In this document: one piece after another, positions 1 to 7,976 of the stretch
Layout: each line of letters starts with the position of its first letter
How positions within the stretch are numbered: the stretch's first letter is position 1
NCBI RefSeq assembly: GCF_042678945.1
Contig: NZ_JBHTLM010000017.1
Coordinates: forward strand, 46,664 to 110,663
Length of the DNA stretch: 64,000 bases
Reading direction: 5' to 3'
DNA from: Fontibacillus puldeungensis
Lineage (GTDB): Bacteria; Bacillota; Bacilli; Paenibacillales; Paenibacillaceae
Notes under the pieces: generated by a model
The model's input: the letters and a program-made list of their open reading frames with translations, nothing else
Database searches by the model: none
What the model was told of the DNA's origin: nothing
Position numbers and translations under genes: made by a program

Positions 1-885
1 CTTCCACAACACGAGCGGTCCGATAACTATCGTGATCAGAATCGCACCGATCAGCATGCCGTAGTACCGAAAGTTTAGCCGCAGCCATTTGCCGACCGCC
101 CAGAAGCTTACGAGCGAAACGAGTGAAGTGATCAGCGAGAATTGACCTATTCGCCACTCCGCCTGTGTACTGATGTAAATGAGTAAATTGATGAGAAAAG
201 AAAACACGCCTTCGCGCAACCCATGAGCAGCCGAAGATGGTGCGACTTGACGCCACGGGCTACCTTTGTGCAGTTTTTTTACCGGTTCAAGCCACGAATA
301 TGGGCCACCATGCTCTCGTTTCTTTAGCCAAAAGCTAAGCAGAACGGCTATCCCGTATACAATCAAGGCAAGGATAAAAATAAGGCGATACCCTGTATCG
401 CCATGTTTCACAGAGATCAACCACCCGGAAATCCAAGGACCAAATATGCCGATGATTGACCCTAATATGCCGACCCAGCCATTGAAACGATCCCGATTAT
501 CCATATCCGTAACTTCAAAGTAAACCACGTTAAAGGCGAGCCAAAAAAGCCCGGAACCAGCGCCGAACAGCAATCCCAGCGGCCAAATATAATCGACGGT
601 ATGCTTGCCTGCCCATAGCACAAACAAATAAAACAGACTGGAGACGACGATGCCGAGACGTAAAAATATCATCTTGTCCCGTTCCTTTACCCACTTGCCC
701 GTAATCCAAAATGTTAAGCCAAGCGCGAGCTGCTGACAAAATGTAAACCATCCAATCAGCGTAAAATTTTGACTCACCTTCCAGATGTACACGTTCAGAA
801 ATGTTCCCGACAAAGCCCCGGCGAGCACGAACAGCCCATTAACGGCCAGTAACAATATGGATTGAGATTTTAAGTGTCTGCTCAT
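1..885 (-). CDS. MFS transporter, 5' part (runs off the left edge)
   Basis: The minus strand is open from an ATG at 885 to the window edge, 295 codons, starting MSRHLKSQSILLLAVNG. The start follows a clear TGGAGGA Shine-Dalgarno site. The protein is a series of long hydrophobic segments (about residues 8-30, 40-60, 75-95, 100-120, 140-160, 170-190) with short charged loops such as ITGKWVKERDK, the usual layout of the first half of a major facilitator superfamily permease. The substrate cannot be read. The 3' end lies outside the window, so intactness is unknown. Confidence 0.8.
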   Translation of the reverse strand, partial: MSRHLKSQSILLLAVNGLFVLAGALSGTFLNVYIWKVSQNFTLIGWFTFCQQLALGLTFWITGKWVKERDKMIFLRLGIVVSSLFYLFVLWAGKHTVDYIWPLGLLFGAGSGLFWLAFNVVYFEVTDMDNRDRFNGWVGILGSIIGIFGPWISGWLISVKHGDTGYRLIFILALIVYGIAVLLSFWLKKREHGGPYSWLEPVKKLHKGSPWRQVAPSSAAHGLREGVFSFLINLLIYISTQAEWRIGQFSLITSLVSLVSFWAVGKWLRLNFRYYGMLIGAILITIVIGPLVLWK

Positions 886-981
886 AATTTCGTTCCTCCA
901 GGCATCTTTCGCTACTCCTGTAAGATACCCAAAAATGAAGGAAGCATGACAAGCATAAATCATTAACATAAAGCTTAATAA

Positions 982-1005
982 AAAAAGCGCCTAACGGCGC
1001 CTTTT
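982..1005 (-). terminator. Rho-independent terminator, minus direction
   Basis: On the minus strand GCGCC-GTTA-GGCGC is followed by TTTTTT. It lies between the zinc-ribbon gene at 1491-2078 and the MFS gene and is the first terminator met by leftward transcription from the former. It sits about 30 bp beyond the noncoding repeat, as in the second repeat copy. Confidence 0.7.
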
Positions 1006-1034
1006 AGTTAGCTTAGACTTCTACATTGGGGGGG

Positions 1035-1415
1035 ATGGGTATGGGGTTACCCGCCGTTAAACTTTCCACCCCATACCCATTCCCTCTTCTGTTCTACTCC
1101 TTGCTCCCTGCAGTTTTTTTAAAATCTCACCGATCTATTAGGCGTACTTTCAGGGGAGATCGACCGCGGGCTAGTTGCAGTTTTACTCTTGGTCGCATCC
1201 TTTTCCTTCTCGCCTCTCACCATCCGCCAGTAGATGTATTTTATGCATCTATTTCCATATAAACTGGAGTTTTTGGAATTTTAGTTGCATTTCGTACATC
1301 TAAAATGATGCAATTTGCCTTGGCAAGTTCGTTTTGCTGATTTTAGCTGCACTTTCTGCATTTAAATGCTCAAAGGTTCCAAATAGGCGGGATTTAACTG
1401 TAGAAAATACATTTA
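1035..1415. repeat. Dispersed noncoding repeat, copy 1
   Basis: An intergenic block that recurs at 33124-33437. Its left end has a 12-bp inverted repeat (1035-1046 and 1069-1080, CCCCATACCCAT arm). Its right half has four 21-bp units at 1231-1251, 1282-1302, 1344-1364 and 1395-1415, each fitting TARNTGYA-N5-TRCATYTA, an 8-5-8 palindrome. Unit starts are 51, 62 and 51 bp apart. The blocks CCCCATACCCATTCCC and CTCACCATCCG are also shared with copy 2. Short ORFs in it have no ribosome site and are not conserved between copies, so it is treated as noncoding. Confidence 0.8.
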
Positions 1416-1490
1416 GTTTGTAAGTCCCAACGGTAAGGGTAAGTTTTATCGTAAGAGTAAGCCCTATTGGTAAAAATTTCAGGGTTGGCA

Positions 1491-2078
1491 TTATTTATTC
1501 GATTCTTCTTTATCATCGCCGCTGACTGTTCGGATTAGAGAAATACGGTCTTCCTCCGACAGGAAGCGGCTAACATGGAAACAAGCTGAGCATACGTACA
1601 CGTTAAGCTGAGCAGATTCCTTAAGCAGCGGCTGAGTTTGCCCCTCTGGAATGTTAGCCTCGAAGCTATCGAGATTAAGCGACTGCTTTCCGGCATAAAT
1701 CATGTATTCACGGCAGTGAGGACACTCAGGAACCTCTTCCTGAACATCCAGCAGTTTTTCGATCCCAGTCTCATATTTTAGGAGATCGCCACCTCCTGAT
1801 GTAAATGCTTCTACGCGTCGAATGGCATCCATATGCTGCTGCCCATCGTCTTCTTCATCCCAGTACAGGTTATGGTAGTCTTCACCATCTTCATGATCGT
1901 GATGATGATGAGCGTGGTCATCCTCTTCATCCTCCAGCTCTTCTTCGCCGCCGAGCGAAATGCTGAGTGTCCGATATCCCTTCAATTCATTATGGCAGTA
2001 AGGGCACTCTTCCTCAGGGCCCAGCTCTTCATCCCATACAATTTCGGTTTGGCACCATGGGCAAATTGTCGTTTCCAT
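1491..2078 (-). CDS. Zinc-ribbon protein with acidic His-rich linker
   Basis: A 195-residue protein starting METTICPWC. This start is preferred over the ATG 18 bp upstream because the AAAGGA site lies inside that alternative start. Two Cys pairs (CPWC and CPYC) form an N-terminal zinc ribbon. A middle stretch of Asp/Glu and His follows, and CPHC with a later CSAC form a second Cys4 site near the C terminus. I do not recognise a named family. The pattern suggests a metal-binding or adaptor protein, but no function can be assigned. The 26-residue peptide gene lies just upstream on the same strand. Confidence 0.75.
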   Translation of the reverse strand: METTICPWCQTEIVWDEELGPEEECPYCHNELKGYRTLSISLGGEEELEDEEDDHAHHHHDHEDGEDYHNLYWDEEDDGQQHMDAIRRVEAFTSGGGDLLKYETGIEKLLDVQEEVPECPHCREYMIYAGKQSLNLDSFEANIPEGQTQPLLKESAQLNVYVCSACFHVSRFLSEEDRISLIRTVSGDDKEESNK

Positions 2079-2105
2079 CCCACTTCGTCCTTTCATTGCC
2101 TCAAT

Positions 2106-2186
2106 TTAAACATTCCATAAATAAATAATTCCAGCCGCAAAGAACAGCATGGCTGCAACAAACAAAACTCTGACTAAGTTTTTCAC
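2106..2186 (-). CDS. 26-residue single-pass membrane peptide
   Basis: A GTG-started reading frame encodes MKNLVRVLFVAAMLFFAAGI followed by IYLWNV and a stop. There is a basic N terminus and one hydrophobic helix, with a GGGGGA purine run upstream. It lies between the DUF350 gene and the zinc-ribbon gene on the same strand, 14 bp from the former, and looks like part of that transcript. Very short membrane peptides of this shape are common in Gram-positive genomes, but this one is unrecognised. Expression is inferred from the ribosome site and composition only. Confidence 0.5.
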   Translation of the reverse strand: MKNLVRVLFVAAMLFFAAGIIYLWNV

Positions 2187-2200
2187 CTTTGCGATCCCCC

Positions 2201-2617
2201 CTAACCTACACAAGCTCCGATTAAAAAGGACACCGATACGGAAACCGCCATAGAAATAAAGCCAACACTCGTATTGCCGGAGGCGATTTCCTGATCAAGA
2301 TGAAAAACCGGTGTTAGGAACTGAAATAGCAGATACGCCGCAAAGAGAAGTACGGCTCCAACTGCGGACCAAATCATAAAGTCATATATGGAAGGCTGCT
2401 TGGCCGCGAAACGGATAATATTACACAGCCCGAAAATTTTCCCTCCGGTTGCAAGCGAAGCAGCCATATTCCCACGTTTGATCTCGTGCCAGCAGCGATA
2501 TTTTGCCAGTCTTTCAAAAAAGGAAAGAAACACGATCAACTCCAATACGGCTACGGAAAAGTAACCGATCATTAATCCAAACGGCTGCTGAAGCAGCGGA
2601 TCAATGTTCTCTTTCAA
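2201..2617 (-). CDS. DUF350 family membrane protein
   Basis: A 138-residue protein with four predicted membrane helices (about residues 15-35, 50-68, 82-102, 115-137). The segment EIKRGNMAASLATGGKIFG and the later FHLDQEIASGNTSVGF are typical of the DUF350 (YjfL-like) family, which has no firmly established biochemical role. The probable start is TTG after an AGAGGA site. It lies 19 bp downstream of mutS2 on the same strand, so it may be cotranscribed with it. Confidence 0.8.
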   Translation of the reverse strand: MKENIDPLLQQPFGLMIGYFSVAVLELIVFLSFFERLAKYRCWHEIKRGNMAASLATGGKIFGLCNIIRFAAKQPSIYDFMIWSAVGAVLLFAAYLLFQFLTPVFHLDQEIASGNTSVGFISMAVSVSVSFLIGACVG

Positions 2618-2636
2618 AAGCGTCCTCTCCTCCCCG

Positions 2637-5003
2637 TTATTTCAGTTCAGCCACCGTAACCCCATTTCCGCCTTCCCCATAATTGCCTAGACGGTAACTT
2701 TTAATATGCTTGTGTCTTCGTAAATAATCAGATATCCCCGAGCGCAAAATGCCTGTTCCCTTGCCGTGGATAATGTAAATCTGGCCAAGATTGGCAAGGT
2801 AAGCCTCGTCGATAAAGCGATCCACTTCGATTAACGCTTCCTCCAAATTCGAGCCACGTAAATCAAGTTCGGTCCGAACATTTTCGTCCCGCGTCCGCTT
2901 GACATTGGCTGCCGTTCGCTGAACCGGTTTGTTGACCGGCGCCGATGCTATCAATTCCATATCGTCCAGACTTACCTTCATTTTCATGATGCCAAGCTGT
3001 ACGAGCGCTTCCTTGCTGCCGGCAAGCTCTACGACATGGCCTTTTTGGTTAAGGCTGTAGACCATGACCTCGTCACCCGGCTCAATTCGGCGTGGTTGGT
3101 TCGCCGCTTTACGCGTCGCTCCGGTCTTCTTGCGGCGTTCCGGCTCCGCTTCATCCAGCTGCTTGCGAACGGCTATCAGCTTATGTTGCTTAACAGCCGC
3201 CCCTTCCTCTTGGGCCAGCTTGCGCAAATCCTCAATAATCTTCTCGGCTTCCTGGCGGGCCTTGGCGACGATGGCGGAAGCTTCCTCCTCCGCCTTCTCG
3301 AGCCGCTTATCCTTCTGCTGCTCCAGTTTCTCGAGCTCAGCAGAATGTCTGCTGCGCAAAACCTCAAGCTCACGCCGCAGCTTTTCGGCCGTTTCCCGTT
3401 CCTGTTCTGCTCCAAGTCGGTTTTGTTCCAGAGATGCGATCATATTTTCGACTCTCAGGTCCTCTTCCTTCACTTCGCCGCGGGCAAACTCCAGAATCCG
3501 TTCCGGCAGTCCAAGGCGCTCGGCAATGGCAAAAGCGTTGCTTCGTCCCGGAACTCCGACTAGAAGTCGATAGGTTGGACTAAGCGTGTTGACATCAAAC
3601 TCCATGCTGGCGTTAATCACGGCCTTCCGTTCATAAGCATAGGCCTTGAGTTCACTGTAGTGTGTCGTCGCAACCATCCGACAGCCCAGCGCATGAATAT
3701 GCTCCAAAATGGCAATCGCCAGCGCGGAGCCTTCGGCCGGGTCGGTTCCCGCCCCTACCTCGTCAAGCAGCACCAGGCTTTTTGGCGTCATATTTTTCAG
3801 AATCGAGATAATGTTCGTCATATGGCTAGAAAAGGTACTGAGACTTTGTTCAATGCTTTGTTCATCACCGATATCGGCATAGATCGCGTCAAATACACAG
3901 AGCTGGCTTCCGTCCTCGGTTGGCACGAACAGTCCTGACATGGCCATTAAACTGAGCAAACCGATCGTTTTAAGCGTCACCGTTTTCCCGCCGGTGTTCG
4001 GACCTGTTACGATGATCGTCGTATATTGATTGCCCAATTCTACGTCGATCGGAACAACCTGTTCCAGCGGTATGAGCGGATGCCGTCCCTTTCTCAGCTT
4101 GAGGTATCCACGGTCATTCATACGCGGCAGCGTGGCTTTCATTTCCCGAGCCAATCTTGCTTTGGCGAAAATAAAATCAAGCTGTCCAAGCACATCGCTG
4201 TCATATAGCAGCAGTTCAGCTTGCTCTCCAACAAGTGCCGTCAGTTTTTGCAGGATAACCTCGATTTCCCGTTCTTCCTTAAGCCGAGTTTCCCGCAGCT
4301 TATTGTTCATCGCAACAATCGACTCAGGCTCGATAAACAGCGTTGCCCCGGAGCCAGACTGATCGTGTACAATTCCACCAAAATGGGCGCGATATTCCGC
4401 CTTTACAGGGATCACAAACCGGTCACCCCGAATCGTGATAAGCTGGTCCTGCAGCATTTTAGAGACCGTAGATGAGCGGATCATGTTTTCGAGCTTTTCA
4501 CGAATTCGCCCTTCTCCTCCACGGAGCTCCCGGCGGATTTGGGCCAGCTCAGGGCTAGCAGAATCCAGCACCTCGCTGCTGTCGTCGATACAGCGTTTGA
4601 TCGCGTCCTCCAGCGGCTTCTGTTCGCTCAACGAATCAGCCAGAGTAAACAAAAGCCTAACTTCGTGCTCCTCTTCCATCGAAGCGATATATCTTTTGAT
4701 CCGGCGAGAACCCTCCAGTGTAGTTGCCACCCCGAGCAATTCGTGTGGATTCAGCGTTCCGCCGATCCGTGCCCGCTTCACCGCAGGAGTAATATCGACG
4801 ATTCCTCCAAAGCCGGGGGCTCCTTTGAGCCGATCAACTTTAAACGCTTCATCCGTAGCCTGAAGAAGTGTCTTTACCTCCTCCAAGTCGGTAACAGGCC
4901 GAAGTGATTCAGCAGCTTGTTTTCCCATCATCGTTTGGGAGTAGCCCACCAACTGATCTATAATTTTCTGATACTCCATGGTTTTAAAAATTTTATCGTC
5001 CAA
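2637..5003 (-). CDS. mutS2: MutS2 family ATPase / endonuclease
   Basis: A 788-residue protein of normal MutS2 length. It has a MutS-like core, Walker A TGPNTGGKT, Walker B LVLLDEVGAGTDP, a long charged coiled coil after the ATPase, and a C-terminal Smr domain (LDLRGSNLEEA and IIHGKGTGILR). The MutS mismatch-binding domain is absent, as expected for MutS2. In Bacillota MutS2 acts on recombination intermediates and on collided ribosomes. The probable start is TTG at 5003 with GGGGAG upstream; an ATG eight codons in has no better site. The frequent Bacillota order zapA-cvpA-polX-mutS2 is broken here, with two plus-strand genes between. Confidence 0.95.
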   Translation of the reverse strand: MDDKIFKTMEYQKIIDQLVGYSQTMMGKQAAESLRPVTDLEEVKTLLQATDEAFKVDRLKGAPGFGGIVDITPAVKRARIGGTLNPHELLGVATTLEGSRRIKRYIASMEEEHEVRLLFTLADSLSEQKPLEDAIKRCIDDSSEVLDSASPELAQIRRELRGGEGRIREKLENMIRSSTVSKMLQDQLITIRGDRFVIPVKAEYRAHFGGIVHDQSGSGATLFIEPESIVAMNNKLRETRLKEEREIEVILQKLTALVGEQAELLLYDSDVLGQLDFIFAKARLAREMKATLPRMNDRGYLKLRKGRHPLIPLEQVVPIDVELGNQYTTIIVTGPNTGGKTVTLKTIGLLSLMAMSGLFVPTEDGSQLCVFDAIYADIGDEQSIEQSLSTFSSHMTNIISILKNMTPKSLVLLDEVGAGTDPAEGSALAIAILEHIHALGCRMVATTHYSELKAYAYERKAVINASMEFDVNTLSPTYRLLVGVPGRSNAFAIAERLGLPERILEFARGEVKEEDLRVENMIASLEQNRLGAEQERETAEKLRRELEVLRSRHSAELEKLEQQKDKRLEKAEEEASAIVAKARQEAEKIIEDLRKLAQEEGAAVKQHKLIAVRKQLDEAEPERRKKTGATRKAANQPRRIEPGDEVMVYSLNQKGHVVELAGSKEALVQLGIMKMKVSLDDMELIASAPVNKPVQRTAANVKRTRDENVRTELDLRGSNLEEALIEVDRFIDEAYLANLGQIYIIHGKGTGILRSGISDYLRRHKHIKSYRLGNYGEGGNGVTVAELK

Positions 5004-5158
5004 GAACGCTCACAACTCCCCTCGGGCTATGATCTCATTATAGCGAAAGGATGCAAATTTCGCCATTTTGCTTATAAGGACACATAAGAAGTCTTCTCGC
5101 TGAACATCATAATTACGGATAGCCAAACGTACTTACTTCTAAAAGGAGGCTATGTGCC

Positions 5159-5521
5159 ATGCATTTTCTGGGACATGTCGTACGATTTATCGTTTCTGCC
5201 CTGGTTCTGCTCGTTGTAGGCTGGCTTGTACCTCAGTTCAGTATCGGTGGTTTCGGCAGTGCACTGCTGCTGGCTCTTGTTATTGCCCTGATCGGTTGGG
5301 CCATTGAAGGCATCTTTGGACGCAGGGTGACCCCTTTCGGGCGCGGAATCGTCGGCTTTCTCACAAGCGCGCTTGTGATCTGGCTCGCCCAGTTCATCGT
5401 TGCCGGTGTCTCTGTTTCCATTATCGGGGCTTTGCTGGCTGCTTTGGTCATTGGGATCATCGACCTATTCATCCCTGTAGCAACGCCATTTGATGCAGGT
5501 AAGGATAAGGCTACCCGTTAA
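5159..5521 (+). CDS. Phage holin family (YvlD-like) four-helix membrane protein
   Basis: A 120-residue protein that is almost entirely hydrophobic, with four membrane segments (about 8-27, 33-52, 63-83, 87-107). The GRRVTPFGRGIVGFLTSALV segment fits the small 4-TM family often annotated as phage holin family protein or YvlD. Despite the name, chromosomal members are not known to be lysis holins, and nothing nearby is phage-like. An AAAAGGAGG site precedes the ATG. It is followed by a terminator, so it appears monocistronic. Confidence 0.75.
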   Translation: MHFLGHVVRFIVSALVLLVVGWLVPQFSIGGFGSALLLALVIALIGWAIEGIFGRRVTPFGRGIVGFLTSALVIWLAQFIVAGVSVSIIGALLAALVIGIIDLFIPVATPFDAGKDKATR

Positions 5522-5538
5522 TCACAGAAACAAAAAGC

Positions 5539-5592
5539 AAAGGGGTTGTTATGAGTAGCTTAGCTACAATAAACAACCTCTTTCTTTTTACA
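5539..5592 (+). terminator. Terminator after the holin-like gene
   Basis: Outer arms AGGGGTTGTT and AACAACCTCT enclose a small inner TAGCT/AGCTA hairpin, followed by TTCTTTTT. Confidence 0.7.
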
Positions 5593-5704
5593 TAATGGAA
5601 AAATGTTCAATAATTTTTCAAAACTGGAACCGTCGTTCTTCACGAAATCACGGTATGATATTCTTGATTTTGTCACAAATATACGTGATTGCGAGGGCTG
5701 TAAT

Positions 5705-6082
5705 GTGAAAAAACATATTGCAATTATTGTGTGTTCTGTTTTTATGTTAACTTTAGCTGCCTGCAACGGAGAAGATTCCGCCAAAACGACTTCAGCTGGT
5801 GAAAGTAACGTCAAGCCGGAAGCCGAATTGGTGATCGAAGCTTCGAACTACAAGTTCGATCAAACGGAATACCACTTGAAGAAGGATGTTCCCGTTAAAA
5901 TTGTATTTAAAAACGCCTCCGGCAATCATGGCATACTTGTTCCGGGACTCAAACTAGAACTCGACCAGAAGGATGATTCCGCTGTCATCGTTCCGAAGGA
6001 AGCCGGAGAATACGAAATGGCTTGTTCGGTCATGTGCGGGGCAGGCCACAGCGGTATGATCGCCAAGATCATTGTAGAATAG
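5705..6082 (+). CDS. Lipoprotein with CuA-type cupredoxin domain
   Basis: A 125-residue protein from a GTG at 5705 (GAGGGC upstream); an earlier ATG gives an untypical N terminus. Residues 1-20 form a lipoprotein signal ending LTLAAC, so the mature protein should be lipid-anchored outside the membrane. The rest is a cupredoxin fold with a C-terminal CSVMCGAGHSGM, matching the dinuclear CuA site of cytochrome c oxidase subunit II, plus an upstream NHG histidine. Cox2 has CSEICG; here the glutamate is Val, but that residue binds through its backbone. It has no oxidase neighbours, so a copper-carrier or electron-transfer role is inferred. Confidence 0.85.
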   Translation: MKKHIAIIVCSVFMLTLAACNGEDSAKTTSAGESNVKPEAELVIEASNYKFDQTEYHLKKDVPVKIVFKNASGNHGILVPGLKLELDQKDDSAVIVPKEAGEYEMACSVMCGAGHSGMIAKIIVE

Positions 6083-6100
6083 ACTTGTTAAGTCAGAAAA

Positions 6101-6152
6101 AAACAGCGCGGACTACCGGGACGTAATGCCCAGAAGCTTCGCGCTGTTATCT
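6101..6152. terminator. Convergent bidirectional terminator
   Basis: AACAGCGCG and CGCGCTGTT arms enclose an inner GGG/CCC pairing, with an A run on the left and a T-rich stretch on the right. It separates the plus-strand cupredoxin gene from the convergent zapA. Confidence 0.7.
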
Positions 6153-6169
6153 TTTACAAGATAAGCATG

Positions 6170-7864
6170 TCAAGTCTGATCCTGTTCAATCAGTTCGATC
6201 CATTCATTGTATTCCGTCTGAAGCTTCGCATAATCCTCTTTCAAACGGCGATACTCCTCTTCCTGCTTCTGGAGATTCTCCAGTTCAGCCTCACGCTGAA
6301 GTTGAAGCAGCCTATATTCATGGGACACGATCTCATAGCTTTCAGAAATTTGCTGCAACTGTTCATCGATCCGGTTCTTTTCATTCTCCAGCGTCTTATA
6401 ATCGCTAGACAAGGTCACCACCCGTTCTCCACCGGCTGCGCATTCCTGCTGCCACTGCGCAAGCTGCTGCTGGAGATCGGCCTCCTTCTCGTGCCAAGAG
6501 CTAAGCTCCTGCTCCGCTGAAGCCAATTGCTGCTTCCATTCCTGCTCATTGCTTTCGGCGGATTGCCGATATTGTTCGAGCTCGTCCGCAAGCGCTGCAT
6601 ACTCCTGAACCTCTTGGTCCAGCTTCTGTAAACGGCTGCTGAGGCTAGAAATTTCATCTTCCAGTCTTTGCTTCTCTTCTCCAACTGAGTCGGCCTTTTG
6701 AAGCGCTGCTTCCCGCTCACGTGCCGCCTGTTCCAGCTGTAAACGAAGAGCCTCAAGCTGTGTTGTCATATCGTTTGACTTCTCTTGCTCGGACTTCAGC
6801 GCGTCCTGAACATTTGTCAAATTGGAAGCCGATGATTTAAGCTGCTTTTCAAGCTGCTCTCTGCGATCCGTAGCCTCAAGCAGGCTAATCTCCAGTTTAC
6901 TGATCTCTTCGTTACGTTTTTCAGCAAGCTTTTGCCAAGATTTTTCGTTCTGCAGAGCATCAGTTACATCGGAATGTAATTTGTTTTCCATCTCCTTGGC
7001 TTCTTGAAGCTGCTTCCGCAGCTTGGCCGTCTCGGATTCGGCCTTCTGCAATGATTCCTGCAGCACCTTGCTCTGGCGCTCCAACTTTCCGCTGCTCTCA
7101 AGCGCACGCTGTTCGGCAGCCTTGGCATTTTGCTCTCTATGCTGAAGCTGGCTTACCTGCTCCTGCAGCTTGGCTGCCCCGGATTCGGCCTTCTGCAGCG
7201 ATTCCTGCAGCTCTTTGCTTTGACGCTCCAGCTTGCTGTTGCTTTCAAGTGCACGCTGCTCGGCAGCTTTGGCATTTTGCTCCCTGTGCTGAAGCTGACT
7301 TACCTGCTCCTGTAGTTTTTCGCGTTCTCCTTTTTCCTTTACCGTAAGCTGTTCCGCATTACGCAGCTTGACCTGAAGCTGTGAGTTGCTGCCGCGCAGC
7401 TCGCTTAATTGACGTTCCAGGTCTTGGACGCGCCCTTTCAGCTTTTGAGCTTCACCATCCCGCTGTCCAATAGAAGCCTCCAGCTTGCCAATTTGCTCGG
7501 AAAGTCCTTTCTTCTCATCCTTCAAGCGCTGATTCTCTTCCTGAAGCGCCTTATACATGCTCTCCTGCTTCACATGAAGCCCTTGTAGAGCCGAATTCTC
7601 CTGTACAAGAACAGTATTTTCCTGTTTAGCACTTTGCAACTCGCTTTGCAGCTGCTCTCCCTTGATTGCCTCTTCGGACATTCGGACGGCTGCCAGCACC
7701 GCCAGACGAGGAGTATCCAAATGGGAGTACATCTGGGAAATGCTGCGCATCAGTTCATCCACACGGCGAGCAACTTGCTTCATATATTCCGCACTGCTGC
7801 CGACGATTTTATAAGAAGTCCCGTAAATTTCTACATTTACACTAATCCGGCCTTGGGTATTCAA
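6170..7864 (-). CDS. zapA: ZapA-domain division protein with giant coiled-coil tail
   Basis: A 564-residue protein. Residues 5-75 are a clear ZapA domain (VEIYGTSYKIVG, then RVDELMRSISQMY and the AVLAAVRMSEE helix), which binds FtsZ and bundles protofilaments. ZapA is normally about 85-100 residues, so the remaining 490 are extra. They are almost wholly Gln/Glu/Lys/Leu-rich heptad coiled coil and contain a near-perfect 49-residue tandem duplication (residues 183-280). The gene lies 112 bp after pheT on the same strand, the conserved pheS-pheT-zapA order. Whether the tail reaches other division partners is inference. Confidence 0.9.
   Translation of the reverse strand: MNTQGRISVNVEIYGTSYKIVGSSAEYMKQVARRVDELMRSISQMYSHLDTPRLAVLAAVRMSEEAIKGEQLQSELQSAKQENTVLVQENSALQGLHVKQESMYKALQEENQRLKDEKKGLSEQIGKLEASIGQRDGEAQKLKGRVQDLERQLSELRGSNSQLQVKLRNAEQLTVKEKGEREKLQEQVSQLQHREQNAKAAEQRALESNSKLERQSKELQESLQKAESGAAKLQEQVSQLQHREQNAKAAEQRALESSGKLERQSKVLQESLQKAESETAKLRKQLQEAKEMENKLHSDVTDALQNEKSWQKLAEKRNEEISKLEISLLEATDRREQLEKQLKSSASNLTNVQDALKSEQEKSNDMTTQLEALRLQLEQAAREREAALQKADSVGEEKQRLEDEISSLSSRLQKLDQEVQEYAALADELEQYRQSAESNEQEWKQQLASAEQELSSWHEKEADLQQQLAQWQQECAAGGERVVTLSSDYKTLENEKNRIDEQLQQISESYEIVSHEYRLLQLQREAELENLQKQEEEYRRLKEDYAKLQTEYNEWIELIEQDQT
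7025..7318 (-). repeat. 147-bp tandem duplication inside zapA
   Basis: Two adjacent 147-bp units (7172-7318 and 7025-7171) encode 49-residue repeats starting KLQEQVSQLQHREQ and differing at only a few residues. Similarity persists at DNA level, implying a recent in-frame duplication. 49 residues is exactly seven heptads, so coiled-coil register is kept. Confidence 0.85.
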
Positions 7865-7920
7865 AGCTTTGTGCCTCCTTCGGTCCTCGCTAGATCTGAG
7901 ATGTCTGGTAACTACACGAA

Positions 7921-7962
7921 AGTCACATCGAATCTTTTGTCATACACTGATTCGATGTGACT
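7921..7962 (-). terminator. Stem-loop between pheT and zapA
   Basis: A perfect 14-bp inverted repeat (AGTCACATCGAATC at 7921-7934, its complement at 7949-7962) with a 14-nt loop lies just after pheT. On the minus strand it is followed only by a short TTT, so it may be a partial terminator or a processing/stability hairpin that sets the pheT to zapA ratio. Confidence 0.6.
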
Positions 7963-7976
7963 TCGGCCAATTCCTG

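Noticed and set aside
266..751. Two ORFs within the left-edge region
   Set aside because: They lie in other frames of the MFS gene, which is continuously open from 885 to the edge with a good ribosome site.
1026..1491. Short ORFs on both strands inside the first repeat (78 and 63 codons)
   Set aside because: No ribosome sites, low-complexity composition from the palindromic units, and the frames are not kept in copy 2.
1833..2120. 95-codon plus-strand hydrophobic ORF
   Set aside because: It is the antisense of the acidic/His-rich zinc-ribbon gene; the hydrophobicity is the mirror of its Asp/Glu/His codons.
5159..5521. Prophage lysis gene
   Set aside because: The holin label is only a family name; no other phage genes lie around it.
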